DNA of 64,000 nucleotides from Candidatus Halocynthiibacter alkanivorans (lineage in GTDB: Bacteria > Pseudomonadota > Alphaproteobacteria > Rhodobacterales > Rhodobacteraceae), in NCBI RefSeq assembly GCF_003333265.1, contig NZ_QOLB01000112.1, forward strand, positions 1 through 64,000, written 5' to 3'. Position 1 is the stretch's first letter. Each line of letters begins with the position of its first letter. The position numbers and the translations under genes were made by a program. The notes under the pieces are model-generated. The model did no database searches. It saw nothing but the letters and a program-made list of their open reading frames with translations, and was not told the origin of the DNA. Below are positions 1 to 11,175 of the stretch, one piece after another.

Positions 1-298
1 GAACAGGGCAAAAAGGGGCCAGGACCCGGGGGCCGCCCTCCGCACGCCCCACCCCTTGCCGTTCTACCCTGTTGCTCCCGCAACAATACCCGACTGCCCG
101 ACACCCCTTCCCGGCCCCGCCGCTCAGACAGCGCTTCCCGCTGCCCCGACGCCGCCCGCCTGTTGCCGCCCGCCTGTTGCTGCCCCGAATTCCTGGCGCC
201 GCATTGCCGACCCTGGTTGGTGGCCCCATCCAGCGGTGCGCGGACGAGCTTCATGGCTCTGCCCGGAACACCGGGGCCGCCTGACACCTGGTCCGTAC
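1..298. other. left-edge stretch without a convincing gene
   Basis: This C-rich stretch has open frames in several registers, but their translations are proline, arginine and alanine rich with no domain signal. They are best read as GC-driven spurious frames. The only clear structure nearby is the terminator that begins at 299. A gene running off the left edge is not supported. Confidence 0.5.
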
Positions 299-333
299 AA
301 AAACGCCCCACTCCGGGGTCCGGAGCAGGGCGT
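299..333 (-). terminator. intrinsic terminator after msrQ
   Basis: Read on the minus strand, an ACGCCC/GGGCGT outer stem (328-333 with 303-308) encloses a CTCCGG/CCGGAG inner stem (320-325 with 311-316) with a three-base loop, followed by a run of five T (299-303 on the plus strand are all A). It lies about 80 bases after the msrQ stop and fits a rho-independent terminator for the msrP-msrQ unit. Confidence 0.75.
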
Positions 334-414
334 GTTGCATTTTTTGGAGGCTGCGGTGGCGGTCCGGCTCGCAGGAAGCGTCAGGCCAGCAGCACCGTCA
401 GGCCAGCGGCAGTG

Positions 415-1020
415 TCAGACCAGTCGCAGCCGGCGCAGGCGCGGCAGCCGCAGCGCCAGCAGCGCCAGCACGATTGCCATCCAGACCAGCGGCTCCAGCT
501 GCCAGCCCTTGACCAGGATCACATAATGCAGCCCGCCCAGCACCAGTGCCGGATAGGTCAGCTTCTGCAAAGTGCGCCACATTGGCCCCAACCGGCGCAC
601 CGAGGCATTGTTTGAGGTCAGCGCCAGCGGGATCATCATCACAAAGGCCGCCATGCCAATGGTGACAAAGGGGCGCTTGACGATATCAGTGAGCACCTCA
701 GACATGATCTGCACATCCAGCACCAGCCAGACCGTGAGATGCAGAAACACAAAGAAGAAGCCAATCAGCCCGGTGGCGCGGCGGAATTTGATCAGGCTGA
801 TGCCGGTGGCATTGCGCAGCGGCGTGATCAGCAGGCCAAAGACCAGCACTTTCAGCGCCAGTGAGCCCATCTCCTGTTCCAGCACTTTCACCGGATCGAC
901 ACCAAGCCCGCCATTCAGCCCCTGCCATAACATCCAGGCCGGCCACATTGGCGCCAGGATATAGAACGGCCAGGCCGGGATTTTGCGGGTCAGCCCGTTG
1001 ATGGTTTGCGCGATACTCAT
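415..1020 (-). CDS. msrQ: MsrQ, heme-binding membrane subunit of the MsrPQ methionine sulfoxide reductase
   Basis: This 201-residue inner-membrane protein has about six hydrophobic segments in the ferric-reductase-like arrangement of the YedZ/MsrQ family, with a conserved FFFVFLHLTVWL segment and 'LGGLHYVILVKGW' near the C-terminus. MsrQ carries b heme and passes electrons from the quinone pool or a flavin reductase to periplasmic MsrP, which repairs oxidised methionines in envelope proteins. The start was set at the ATG of MSIAQTING (1020). A further upstream ATG at 1071 would add a hydrophilic tail not typical of the family. It lies downstream of msrP on the same strand, separated by about 180 bases, with a terminator after it. 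Confidence 0.9.
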   Translation of the reverse strand: MSIAQTINGLTRKIPAWPFYILAPMWPAWMLWQGLNGGLGVDPVKVLEQEMGSLALKVLVFGLLITPLRNATGISLIKFRRATGLIGFFFVFLHLTVWLVLDVQIMSEVLTDIVKRPFVTIGMAAFVMMIPLALTSNNASVRRLGPMWRTLQKLTYPALVLGGLHYVILVKGWQLEPLVWMAIVLALLALRLPRLRRLRLV

Positions 1021-1201
1021 GTCACTCACTTTCACAGATTTATGTCCGGCCACCCCGGCTTCGCCTGCCACGGTATATTATAGTACGCCCGGAATGCGCT
1101 CAGATGGCGCCGCTTGCCAAAACGACCAGTACACCTGAGAGACCAGTGCGCCTGAGCGGCCACATTGCCGGCCGCCCCGCACCACGATCCCCGGGTCCGG
1201 T

Positions 1202-2110
1202 TTAAAACTTACGGCTCAGGTCCATATCCTGATACATCGCCGCAACGTGTTCGCCATAGCCGTTGAACATTTGCGTCGGCACCCGTTTGGCGAACAACCC
1301 GCCCCCAATGCGCCGCTCGCTGGACTGGCTCCAGCGCGGATGCGACACGTCCGGATTCACATTGGAGTAAAACCCGTATTCGCCCGGGTTGGCGATGTTC
1401 CAGCTGGTTTCGGGCTGTTTGTCGGTCAGCTTGATGCTGACAATCGATTTGATCGATTTAAAGCCGTATTTCCACGGCACCACAAGGCGCAGCGGCGCGC
1501 CGTTCTGATTGGGCATGTCCTTGCCATAGATCCCGGTCGCCAGCAGCGTCAGCGGATTCATCGCCTCATCCAGCCGCAGCCCTTCACGATAGGGCCATTG
1601 CAGCGTGCGCTTGCGCTGACCGCGCATCTCATCCGGCCGCACCAGTGTTTCAAAAGACACGTATTTCGCACCGGGCTGCACGCCGACACGGTCTAACAGA
1701 TGCGACAACTGAAAGCCGTTCCAGGGCACCACCATCGACCAGGCCTCGACACAGCGCAGCCGGTAGATACGTTCCTCAATGGGCGCACCCTGCAGGATAT
1801 CGGCAAGATCGTAATTACCTGGTTTGTCCACCATGCCTTCGATTTTGACTGACCAGGGATCGGTGGTCAGCGCCTTGGCATATTTCGCCGGATCACCCTT
1901 GCCGGTGCCAAACTCGTAATAGTTGTTATAGGTGGTGATATCTTCCCAGCTGTTGGGCTTGTCAGAGACGTCATACTGCCCCAGCGCCAGCGCCGGACCG
2001 GCCATCATCGCAGCGGCACCGGCCAGGCCACCGGCCATGATCTGGCGGCGGTTCAGAAAGGTGGCTTGCGGGGTGATATCCGAATATTTCAGGTCGGGCG
2101 TCCAGCGCAT
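1202..2110 (-). CDS. msrP: MsrP, periplasmic molybdopterin protein-methionine-sulfoxide reductase
   Basis: This 302-residue catalytic subunit of the MsrPQ system reduces methionine sulfoxide in periplasmic proteins. The N-terminus carries a twin-arginine signal (NRRQIMAGG then an alanine-rich hydrophobic stretch, residues 20-43). The sulfite-oxidase-fold domain follows, with the molybdenum-ligand cysteine in YRLRCVEAWS at about residue 120. The ATG at 2110 was chosen because the longer frame up to 2194 adds sequence absent from the family and would bury the Tat signal. Its partner msrQ is next on the same strand. The gap between them is about 180 bases, so co-transcription is likely but not proven. 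Confidence 0.93.
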   Translation of the reverse strand: MRWTPDLKYSDITPQATFLNRRQIMAGGLAGAAAMMAGPALALGQYDVSDKPNSWEDITTYNNYYEFGTGKGDPAKYAKALTTDPWSVKIEGMVDKPGNYDLADILQGAPIEERIYRLRCVEAWSMVVPWNGFQLSHLLDRVGVQPGAKYVSFETLVRPDEMRGQRKRTLQWPYREGLRLDEAMNPLTLLATGIYGKDMPNQNGAPLRLVVPWKYGFKSIKSIVSIKLTDKQPETSWNIANPGEYGFYSNVNPDVSHPRWSQSSERRIGGGLFAKRVPTQMFNGYGEHVAAMYQDMDLSRKF

Positions 2111-2347
2111 AACAGATCTCCAGGGTTCATAGTCACAGTGCTTGGCCAAAGGCATAACCCAAAGCCATCTTACAGCAAAATCAAGCAAACTCACGTTTCG
2201 TTGGGTTTTTGAAATGTTTGCCCCACTGGAAGGTCTGCGCCGGAAAGTCTGGGTACAAGTAATGCTCCGCCAGCACCCATAGCAAAAAGCCGGCGCATTT
2301 CTGTACCGGCCTTATCCACCCCAAAGCGCCAAACTGTCCGGCAGACA

Positions 2348-2809
2348 TCAGAAGCGGACGCCAAGCCTTGTATAAAGGAAGCTCAGCAGCCAGGCCGGGC
2401 CAATCAGCAAAAACTGCACGTCCTTAAAGAAGGACGGTTTTTTGCCTTCGATCATATGGCCCCAGAACTGACCAATCCAGGCCAGTGCAAACACCACCAG
2501 CGCCAGCTGCCACAAAGGTGTCTCCAGCATATCCAGCCGCAGATTGGCGGCGATACACAACATGCCAAACACCAGAAACCCGATCGCCAGCGGCACCGAC
2601 AAGAACAGGTAATAGATCAGCGACAGGGCAAAGATCGCCAGCATCCAGTTCAGACCGGCAGCGGCCAACAGCCCCGGCACCGGCACCGACCAGAGAAGCG
2701 CCGTCAGGCTCCAGACGATCAAAGGCACACAGACCCAGTGCACCGTCTTATTGGTCTTGTTCTGATGGCTCGCGCCATACTCGTCCAGCAACGCATCAAT
2801 CCGGCGCAT
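2348..2809 (-). CDS. Mpo1-like (DUF962) membrane protein
   Basis: This 153-residue integral membrane protein begins with the family pattern MRRIDALLDEYGASHQN...NKTVHWVCVPLI, and is followed by four hydrophobic segments. The family includes yeast Mpo1/YGL010w, an iron-dependent dioxygenase acting on 2-hydroxy fatty acids. Whether bacterial members share that activity is not settled. The histidines in SHQN and VHW are the candidate metal ligands. The start at 2809 is preferred over in-frame ATGs at 2839 and 2860 because a GGGGAG ribosome site lies just upstream of it. No operon partner is evident. Confidence 0.75.
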   Translation of the reverse strand: MRRIDALLDEYGASHQNKTNKTVHWVCVPLIVWSLTALLWSVPVPGLLAAAGLNWMLAIFALSLIYYLFLSVPLAIGFLVFGMLCIAANLRLDMLETPLWQLALVVFALAWIGQFWGHMIEGKKPSFFKDVQFLLIGPAWLLSFLYTRLGVRF

Positions 2810-2963
2810 TTTCCCGTTCTCCCCAGCGATTTGCGACATGCTAGGCGAAACTTCGCGCATTACAAAGAAAAACCCACCCCCGGCAGGGGCGGGCTGTGGC
2901 TAACTTAGCGTCATTGCAGGGTTTTACCGACCCATTTTTGGAATTGGTCCCCGTTCTGGCCCG

Positions 2964-3921
2964 CTATGTCTCTGACGGCACCATGACACAAAGCAGTTCA
3001 AACATCAGCGAGACCCCCAGCCAGGCGGTCGCCCCCGCCTGATCAAACGGCGGCGATACTTCAACCAGGTCCGCACCGATGATATTCAGCCCCGCCAGTT
3101 CCCGCACCACCTGCAGCGCCTGAAACGCATTCGGTCCGCCGACCTCAGGTGTGCCGGTGCCCGGCGCATAAGCCGGATCGACAAAATCGATGTCATAGGA
3201 GACATAGGTGGCGCCATCGCCAACGATCTCGCGCGCCTCGGCCATGACGTCAGAGATGCCGCGTTGGAAAAACTCCTCAATCGCGATGACGCGGATGCCG
3301 ACCGCATCGGCAAAATCCCGGTCCTCGGAATCATAGGCGGTGCCGCGGATGCCAATCTGCACCACCCGTTTCGGATCCAGCAGCCCCTCTTCCACCGCCC
3401 GGCGGAACGGGGTGCCATGGGTGTATTTTGTGCCGCCGAAATAGCCCTTAAACAGATCGGTGTGACTGTCAAAATGCACCATGCCAACCGGCGCATCAGA
3501 CGCCAGCCCGCGCAGAATCGGCAGCGAACAGAGATGATCACCGCCGGCGGTCAGTGGCCGGATGCCCAGTTGTTTCACCCGGCTGTAAAATTCGGTGAAC
3601 CGGTTCAGACTGTCCATCAGATCGGCCGGGTTCGGGCTCACGTCGCCCAGATCGGCGCAGCGGGCGGCCTCAAAAGGGCGGATACCGGTGGCACCGTTCT
3701 GCGCCCGGATCATGGTCGACAGGTCCCGCAGCTGACGCGGCCCGTGCCGCGGCCCCGGCCGGTTGGTGGTGCCACCGTCCCAGGGCGCCGATCAGGCCAA
3801 TCTCGACCTCCGATATGCGCGTATCCTCAAGGCTGACATGGGGCAGACGCATAAAGGTCGGCACCCCGGCATACCGGGGCAGTTCCATGCCCGATACAGG
3901 TGTGAAAAAAGCGTCGCTCAT
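2964..3921 (-). pseudogene. agmatinase/ureohydrolase-family gene, frameshifted
   Basis: Two overlapping frames together encode one ureohydrolase of about 319 residues. The N-terminal part starts at 3921 (MSDAFFTPVSGMELPRYAG) and reads to GLIGA near 3784. The next expected family motif, PWDGGTTNRPG, continues in another frame that runs to the stop at 2964. Metal-site motifs are intact downstream: GGDH, DSHTD and the DIDFVDPAYAPGTGTPE signature. Adding two C residues to the C run at 3779-3781 (plus-strand G complement at 3783-3785) restores the family consensus, so a two-base deletion or an assembly error is the simplest cause. The intact protein would hydrolyse agmatine or a similar guanidino compound to urea and an amine. 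The exact substrate is uncertain. Confidence 0.8.
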
Positions 3922-4233
3922 GGCGGTATCCCCTGTGAGTTGCAGTCCCGCCAGCCTGGGCAGGCGCGCCGGGATTGTCCAGCCCTGGCGCGTCCGACAC
4001 CGCCACAGGACACCGCTGCTCTGCACCGAGGACAGAGACAGGCTACAGCGCCTCGCGAGCGCCCCCACATGCCGCGCAACCCACTTATGCCCGCCTGGGA
4101 CAGCCCGCCCCGAGCCGGGCGAAGCAGGTTTCACTTTAAGAGGCAGAAACAGAGGCAGAATCCGCCGCTCCGGGCAAATGTCCGGCCTGGCGCGCTAATC
4201 TGAAGCCAGGTCAGGCCAAGCCAGGCTGCCCCC
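3922..4233. other. 312-base intergenic region between the ureohydrolase and TetR genes
   Basis: This would hold the promoter of the ureohydrolase gene (minus strand). The long plus-strand frames across it are low-complexity shadows. No terminator hairpin with a T run and no conserved element was recognised. Confidence 0.4.
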
Positions 4234-4794
4234 TCAACCGCCAGTCAACGACAAGACACTTGCCCGGAGCGCCGCCAGCAATTCCGCCAGTTCCGCCTCA
4301 TCCTCTGCTGAATTGCGCAGGCCAAGCGCCGCGCTTTGAATAAAAGCGGCAAACTGGCTGACGCTCAGCCCGGCGGCAAGGATCGCCGCCTCAAAGGGCT
4401 GCAATATGCCGGCGAGTGCGTCCGTCTTGCGCGCCTGACCGCGCCGGATCTCAGCCTTACCGGCAGCACTGTAGCCATTGATCATATCCACCGCCTCCGG
4501 AGACGCCCGGATCATCCTGAATGAGGCCACAATCGACTGTTCAAAATAGATATCCAGTTTTTCGCCGAGGTTCTCCGCCTGCTGCCACTGCGCCGCAACC
4601 TCCTGCTGCATCTGATCGGAAAAATAACGGATCGTGGCACAGAGCACCTCATCCTTGCCGGAATAGACCGTGTAAAGCGTCTGACGCACCAGACCTGCTT
4701 CGCGGGCGATGTCATTCATCGTCGTGCGCCGGATGCCATAGCGCATGAACACCTGCAGCGCCGCCTGAACGATTTTTTCATTTGGAATTTTCAT
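4234..4794 (-). CDS. TetR-family transcriptional regulator
   Basis: This 186-residue regulator starts MKIPNEKIVQAALQVFMRYG and has the TetR helix-turn-helix at about residues 20-50 (TTMNDIAREAGLVRQTLYTVY). The rest is an all-alpha ligand-binding and dimerisation domain with no recognisable effector family. The ATG at 4794 was chosen because it puts the DNA-binding domain at the N-terminus. The longer frame to 5016 would run through the operator region. It is divergent from the small membrane protein at 4913, and two palindromes between them suggest autoregulation and control of that neighbour, most likely as a repressor. Confidence 0.9.
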   Translation of the reverse strand: MKIPNEKIVQAALQVFMRYGIRRTTMNDIAREAGLVRQTLYTVYSGKDEVLCATIRYFSDQMQQEVAAQWQQAENLGEKLDIYFEQSIVASFRMIRASPEAVDMINGYSAAGKAEIRRGQARKTDALAGILQPFEAAILAAGLSVSQFAAFIQSAALGLRNSAEDEAELAELLAALRASVLSLTGG

Positions 4795-4804
4795 GCCCGA
4801 CAGA

Positions 4805-4829
4805 TTGACAAATTGTGACAGATTGTCAA
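4805..4829. promoter_or_regulatory. candidate TetR operator, TTGACAA-N11-TTGTCAA palindrome
   Basis: TTGACAA (4805-4811) and TTGTCAA (4823-4829) form a perfect 7-base inverted repeat with an 11-base spacer, 11 bases upstream of the tetR ATG. The position in the tetR leader and the dyad symmetry fit an autoregulatory operator. Binding by this TetR protein is inferred. Confidence 0.6.
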
Positions 4830-4851
4830 TACACGACAAAACGACACAAAC

Positions 4852-4864
4852 TGTCGCGGCGACA
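4852..4864. promoter_or_regulatory. second palindrome in the tetR divergent region
   Basis: TGTCGC-G-GCGACA is a perfect 13-base dyad about 50 bases upstream of the 4913 gene. It shares the TGTC/GACA core with the neighbouring larger palindrome, so it may be a second, weaker site for the same regulator. It could also be chance in GC-rich DNA. Confidence 0.4.
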
Positions 4865-4912
4865 AGTGAGTCGCCCGGCACCGTGATCCGACACAATTGA
4901 AAGGTGAAAACC

Positions 4913-5299
4913 ATGATCTCGAAACTGATATTGCTGCTGCTCGGCGTCCTGGGGCTGATCTCTGGCGGTTGGGCGGCAATGATCGCCCTCAGCGACACAA
5001 CAAGCCAGCTCAGCACGCTCGCGATGATGGGGACGATGGGCTACCTGTTCCACAGTGCAGTGATTTTTGCTGCGCTCAGCTTCCCGCTGCGCCAGCGCCG
5101 CACCCTGACCCTGCTGCTGCTGGTCTGGCATGTGCCCGAAGCCATTCTCATCGCCACCATGGGCATGGGCATCCCACCTGAGCAGCAACTCGCCGGCATC
5201 CTGTTTCAAAGCGGCTTTGCCGCCCTCGCGCTGCTGTCCTGGTATCTGGCGAAACATGAGACGCCGGACAGCCCTCCGCCGGCAGCACAGGCAAGCTGA
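4913..5299 (+). CDS. small four-helix membrane protein, likely TetR-controlled
   Basis: This 128-residue protein (MISKLILLLLGVLG...) has about four hydrophobic segments and a short polar, proline-rich tail. I do not recognise a named family. Size and topology resemble DoxX-like or DUF4345-like small membrane proteins, but no diagnostic motif was seen. The ATG at 4913 is preferred over a GTG nine bases upstream because AAAGG sits at normal distance before it. It is divergent from the TetR gene and separated only by the operator region, which is the usual layout for a regulator and its target. Confidence 0.7.
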   Translation: MISKLILLLLGVLGLISGGWAAMIALSDTTSQLSTLAMMGTMGYLFHSAVIFAALSFPLRQRRTLTLLLLVWHVPEAILIATMGMGIPPEQQLAGILFQSGFAALALLSWYLAKHETPDSPPPAAQAS

Positions 5300-5552
5300 C
5301 CCTGGCGCAGCCCCGGTCTGATCCAAACCCCGCCGCAACCCCGCCGCAGCGACGCTCCGGCAACCCCGGGGCGGCCACACCAGCGCCCCGGCCTGCCCTT
5401 GCCAGCCAACCCACCGGTGGCAGCCAGGCCAGCAGCCCTTGCCCGACTCACCAGGCAGGCGCACAATGAGGCCACACTCATGACATGGCGCCCAGGACGC
5501 GCAGTGTGACAGGATCTGCCACCGGGACGCCTTCGATGAAACGGAGGACACC

Positions 5553-6023
5553 ATGACCATTGCCGCCCGCCTTGAACAGCACCTGAACGCCCGGGGGCTT
5601 CCCTTTGACACCGTGCCGCACCCCTATGCTGCCACCGCGACCGAATGCGCCGAAGCCGCGCATGTGCCCGGGGACCACCTCGCCAAATCCGTGCTCATCC
5701 ATATGGAAGAAGGCCCGATGCTCGCCGTTCTGCCCAGCAATCACCAGGTGGATCTCAGCGCCTTGCAGGCAATGATGCACCGCCGCCTCGGCCTTGCTGC
5801 GGAATCAGAAATGCGCGAGCTGTTTGACGATTGCGACCTTGGCGCCGCGCCCGCCGTGGGCCAGGCCTATGACGTGCGCACAGTGCTGGACAACAGCCTC
5901 ACCGGGCTGGACAAGATCTGGTTTGAAGCCGGCGACCACAAAACCCTGGTCGAGATGCGCGGCAAGGATTTTGATACGCTGATGCAAGGCGCCGAACACG
6001 GCTCCTTCTGCTGCCTGCACTAA
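5553..6023 (+). CDS. YbaK/ProX-type aminoacyl-tRNA deacylase-like protein
   Basis: This 156-residue single-domain protein is of the YbaK/aminoacyl-tRNA-synthetase-associated family. It shows the family pattern: AKSVLIHMEEGPMLAVLP with the conserved lysine (AKS) at about residues 43-45, then a Q-V-D-L segment, and a C-terminal GLDKIWFEAGDHKTLVEM stretch. Members hydrolyse mischarged tRNAs such as Cys- or Ala-tRNA(Pro). Which tRNA is served here cannot be told from sequence. It stands alone, with about 250 bases upstream that contain no recognised gene. Confidence 0.85.
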   Translation: MTIAARLEQHLNARGLPFDTVPHPYAATATECAEAAHVPGDHLAKSVLIHMEEGPMLAVLPSNHQVDLSALQAMMHRRLGLAAESEMRELFDDCDLGAAPAVGQAYDVRTVLDNSLTGLDKIWFEAGDHKTLVEMRGKDFDTLMQGAEHGSFCCLH

Positions 6024-6193
6024 GCAACACGCTCTGAAAACGCCACGTTCTGAGCGTGCTCGTGAAGGGCCACAGAAATCCACTCGCAGCCAGTCAAACC
6101 CTCCCCTGAACAGGGCGGAGCCCGCTGGCATGCGCCACCTGGAAAATCCTGGCGCAAGCCAGATCAGTGCAAAACTGACGAGGGCCGACAGCC

Positions 6194-7021
6194 TCAAATA
6201 CCGAAGGGCACACCTCCGGCAACGGGCAGATTGATACCGGTCACGTAATTAGATTGAGGTCCTGCCAGGTAAGCAACTGCATTGGCCACATCTTCTGGCA
6301 GCCCTGCAGCTTTGACGGTGACACTGGCATAACGCCGCCGCTTCATGTCTTCGACTGAAATACCGTTTTCTCCGGCCAGACGAACGTTGGCTGCATTATG
6401 CATGTCAGTGGCAATATAGCCGGGGCAAACCGTGTTACACAGAATGCCGTCACTGCCGAATTCGGCGGCAAGCGTTTTGGTCAGCCCGACCAACCCATGT
6501 TTCATTGTCGTATAAGCGCCAAAACCTGCTTCGGCACCCAGACTACCCGTAGAGCCGATGTTGATGATGCGTCCGCCCCCAACCTTACGCATCTCGGGAA
6601 TGACGGCTTGCGACAACATCATGGGCCCCAATATGTTGACGTGAAAGCTCAACTCCCACTGCCCCGGCGTCGTTGACAAGAAGTTATCCGAGCCCGCCAG
6701 AGAGCCGGCGTTGTTGACCAGGATGTCGAGACGTCCGAACTCTGCGACCGCGTTTGCAACGCAGATCTCAATATCCTCAACGGAGGTCACGTCCATCTTA
6801 GCGGCGCGGGCCCTGCCCCCTGACGCTTGGATTTCTGAAACGAGTTGCGCCAGCAGGTCAGCCTTTAAGCGGCTCTTACCATCTGTTTCTATGCTTCCTT
6901 CAATGTCAGCAACGACGACAGCAGCGCCTTCTCCGGCAAGCCGGAGCGCGATTGCCCGACCAATTCCCTGCGGTGCCGATGCGCCAGTCACAATGGCGAC
7001 TTTTCCGTTGAGTGAGGTCAT
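6194..7021 (-). CDS. SDR-family NAD(P)-dependent oxidoreductase
   Basis: This 275-residue classical short-chain dehydrogenase has the cofactor-binding motif TGASAPQGIG near residue 10-20, NNAG near residue 98, the catalytic serine in NIGSTGS and the YTTMK active-site Tyr/Lys. Its C-terminus, NYVTGINLPVAGGVPFG, is typical of 3-oxoacyl-ACP-reductase-like members, but the substrate is unknown. The loop between the first two glycines (ASAPQG) is a little longer than usual. The start at 7021 has AGGTG upstream. An ATG at 7057 is possible. No pathway partner adjoins it. Confidence 0.88.
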   Translation of the reverse strand: MTSLNGKVAIVTGASAPQGIGRAIALRLAGEGAAVVVADIEGSIETDGKSRLKADLLAQLVSEIQASGGRARAAKMDVTSVEDIEICVANAVAEFGRLDILVNNAGSLAGSDNFLSTTPGQWELSFHVNILGPMMLSQAVIPEMRKVGGGRIINIGSTGSLGAEAGFGAYTTMKHGLVGLTKTLAAEFGSDGILCNTVCPGYIATDMHNAANVRLAGENGISVEDMKRRRYASVTVKAAGLPEDVANAVAYLAGPQSNYVTGINLPVAGGVPFGI

Positions 7022-7402
7022 GTCCGGATTCACCTGTAATTTGTCATTCAGCAACAATCGCTACATCTTTCGCGCCGGGTATCAAGCCCGTTGCCAACGG
7101 CTTCCAGTGCCTGTGACCCCCTCAGAGCAACCTTCGCAGGCATGCCGGCGTGCTGGCATCAGGCCTGCACCTGGTCAAACCCTCCCCAAAATGGGCGCTG
7201 CCTGAGTTTGGGGAGGTGAAACGCGCCGTCCCGGGGGAGTAAGAGACGGCTCGGAAATAATCCGGGGAATCAGTGCAGGCTCATTCGGGCACAGCCCGGA
7301 AAAGCTGGACGGAGGTCAGATCAAAGCCCAAAGGATCCGCCGTTTCCTAAGGTCTAAATTGCTGATAACATTGCTCTGTCCACCCTGGCGGAGCAAAGCA
7401 CC
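7022..7402. other. 381-base divergent intergenic region
   Basis: This lies between the SDR gene (minus) and the GNAT gene (plus) and should hold both promoters. No strong hairpin or operator-like dyad was recognised, and the small frames are short and unlike known proteins. Confidence 0.4.
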
Positions 7403-8026
7403 ATGCATAATTTCCGACGCGCAACGCCGGATGACCTGAATGCCTTGTATCGAATTTCTCTCCGGACCGGTCACCTGGGTGCCGACGCGCGCCATCTGTA
7501 TGCAGACCCCAAATTGATGGGGCATATCTATTCAGCCCCTTACCTCAAATTCTCGCCTGATCTGGCGATGGTCGTTGAGCGCCACGGCCAGGTTCTGGGG
7601 TTTTGTATCGGGGCTGCAAACACCAGGGATTTTGAGCGGCGCCTGGAGGCAGCCTGGTGGCCAGGTCTTCGTTGGAAACTACAGAAGCCTCTCGCAATAA
7701 AGCGTTCAGAATGGACTGCTGATGAGCGCAGGTGTCAGATGATACATGAGCCGGAGATCGCACCCGAACATGTCTGCAAAAGCTTTCCTGCCCATCTCCA
7801 TATGAACCTTCTTCCCGAAATACAGGGCCAGGACATCGGGCATAGATTGTTGCAATATTGGATGGAAAGAGCCATCGGGCTGGGTATCTCCGCGGTGCAT
7901 GTCGGCGCGAATGTTCAGAACCAGAAAGCGGTCAGGTTTTGGCAGCGGCAAGGCTTCAGAAACCTTGTCGAGAACGCTGGCGCGCCAGGGTCGCGAACCG
8001 TCTGGCTGGGGCGCTCAAAGCTCTGA
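7403..8026 (+). CDS. GNAT-family N-acetyltransferase
   Basis: This 207-residue protein opens with the GNAT pattern FRRATPDDLNALYRIS and has a central AHLHMNLLPEIQGQDIGHRLLQ segment, which is the acetyl-CoA pyrophosphate-binding loop (Q-x-x-G-x-G/I-x type) at about residues 130-150. It ends with the ENQKAVRFWQRQGF-like element (VQNQKAVRFWQRQGF), typical of motif B. The acceptor substrate is unknown. The gene is somewhat less GC-rich than its neighbours and has no operon partner. Confidence 0.85.
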   Translation: MHNFRRATPDDLNALYRISLRTGHLGADARHLYADPKLMGHIYSAPYLKFSPDLAMVVERHGQVLGFCIGAANTRDFERRLEAAWWPGLRWKLQKPLAIKRSEWTADERRCQMIHEPEIAPEHVCKSFPAHLHMNLLPEIQGQDIGHRLLQYWMERAIGLGISAVHVGANVQNQKAVRFWQRQGFRNLVENAGAPGSRTVWLGRSKL

Positions 8027-8360
8027 GCTGACCGGCTGTTCTGGCCGCAAGCACTTCGCGGACCCGCCAGCCGATGCTGGGTTTCTGACGCAACCTCACC
8101 AGCCAGCCAGCGCCAACTACCCGGTCACTCTGCCCGGTGCCAACTGGCCTGTGCAAACGGCCCAGCGCAATCCGTCCGGGATCTCGACCGGGGAGGACCG
8201 CCAGGTCGCGCCGATGGCCGGGTGTTTGCCTGTGCCCATAAGAAAGCCTCCCATGGCGGATCCACCGCGGGCGCCGGAACAGCCCCCAGCCTCACCCCCA
8301 CCACAAAAAGCCGCCCCGGGGTTTCCTCCGGGGCGGCTTTGTCTCACTTAACTGCGGTGC
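8027..8360. other. 334-base convergent intergenic region
   Basis: This is the space between the GNAT gene (plus) and clpB (minus). Its only clear element is the terminator at 8305-8340. The long frames across it are shadows. Confidence 0.5.
8305..8340 (-). terminator. intrinsic terminator after clpB
   Basis: A 13-base perfect stem (8307-8319 with 8328-8340) around an 8-base loop is followed on the minus strand by a T run (A at 8305-8309). It lies 20 bases past the clpB stop. The stem ends in TTT on the plus strand as well, so it may work in both directions. Confidence 0.85.
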
Positions 8361-10976
<2,616 letters not shown>

Positions 10977-11052
10977 CGTCTTCTCCTTTTAACAAGCGTC
11001 CCGTCTCAGAGCGCCCGCAACCGGCACGCCCACGTTCAGGACCTTGCATAAC

Positions 11053-11081
11053 ATGTGGTTGCGCCCCCGGCCCTGTTCAAG
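11053..11081 (-). promoter_or_regulatory. candidate RpoH (sigma-32) promoter of clpB
   Basis: On the minus strand CTTGAA (11081-11076) and CCACAT (11058-11053) are separated by 17 bases, close to the alphaproteobacterial heat-shock pattern CTTGAA-N17/18-CCCATnT. It sits about 75 bases upstream of the clpB start. This is a sequence match only. Transcription start data are not available here. Confidence 0.55.
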
Positions 11082-11109
11082 ATCAAATTGTTTACGTCTT
11101 CACAGCATC

Positions 11110-11138
11110 TTGCCGCACATCCCCTGGCGGCGCATAAT
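11110..11138 (+). promoter_or_regulatory. candidate sigma-70-type promoter
   Basis: TTGCCG (11110-11115) and CATAAT (11133-11138) are separated by exactly 17 bases, 37 bases before the ATG of the PEMT-like gene. Spacing and position fit a housekeeping promoter for that gene and pyrF. Confidence 0.5.
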
Positions 11139-11175
11139 TGTTTCACACCGATCAAACCTGTCCCGGGGAGCCCCC

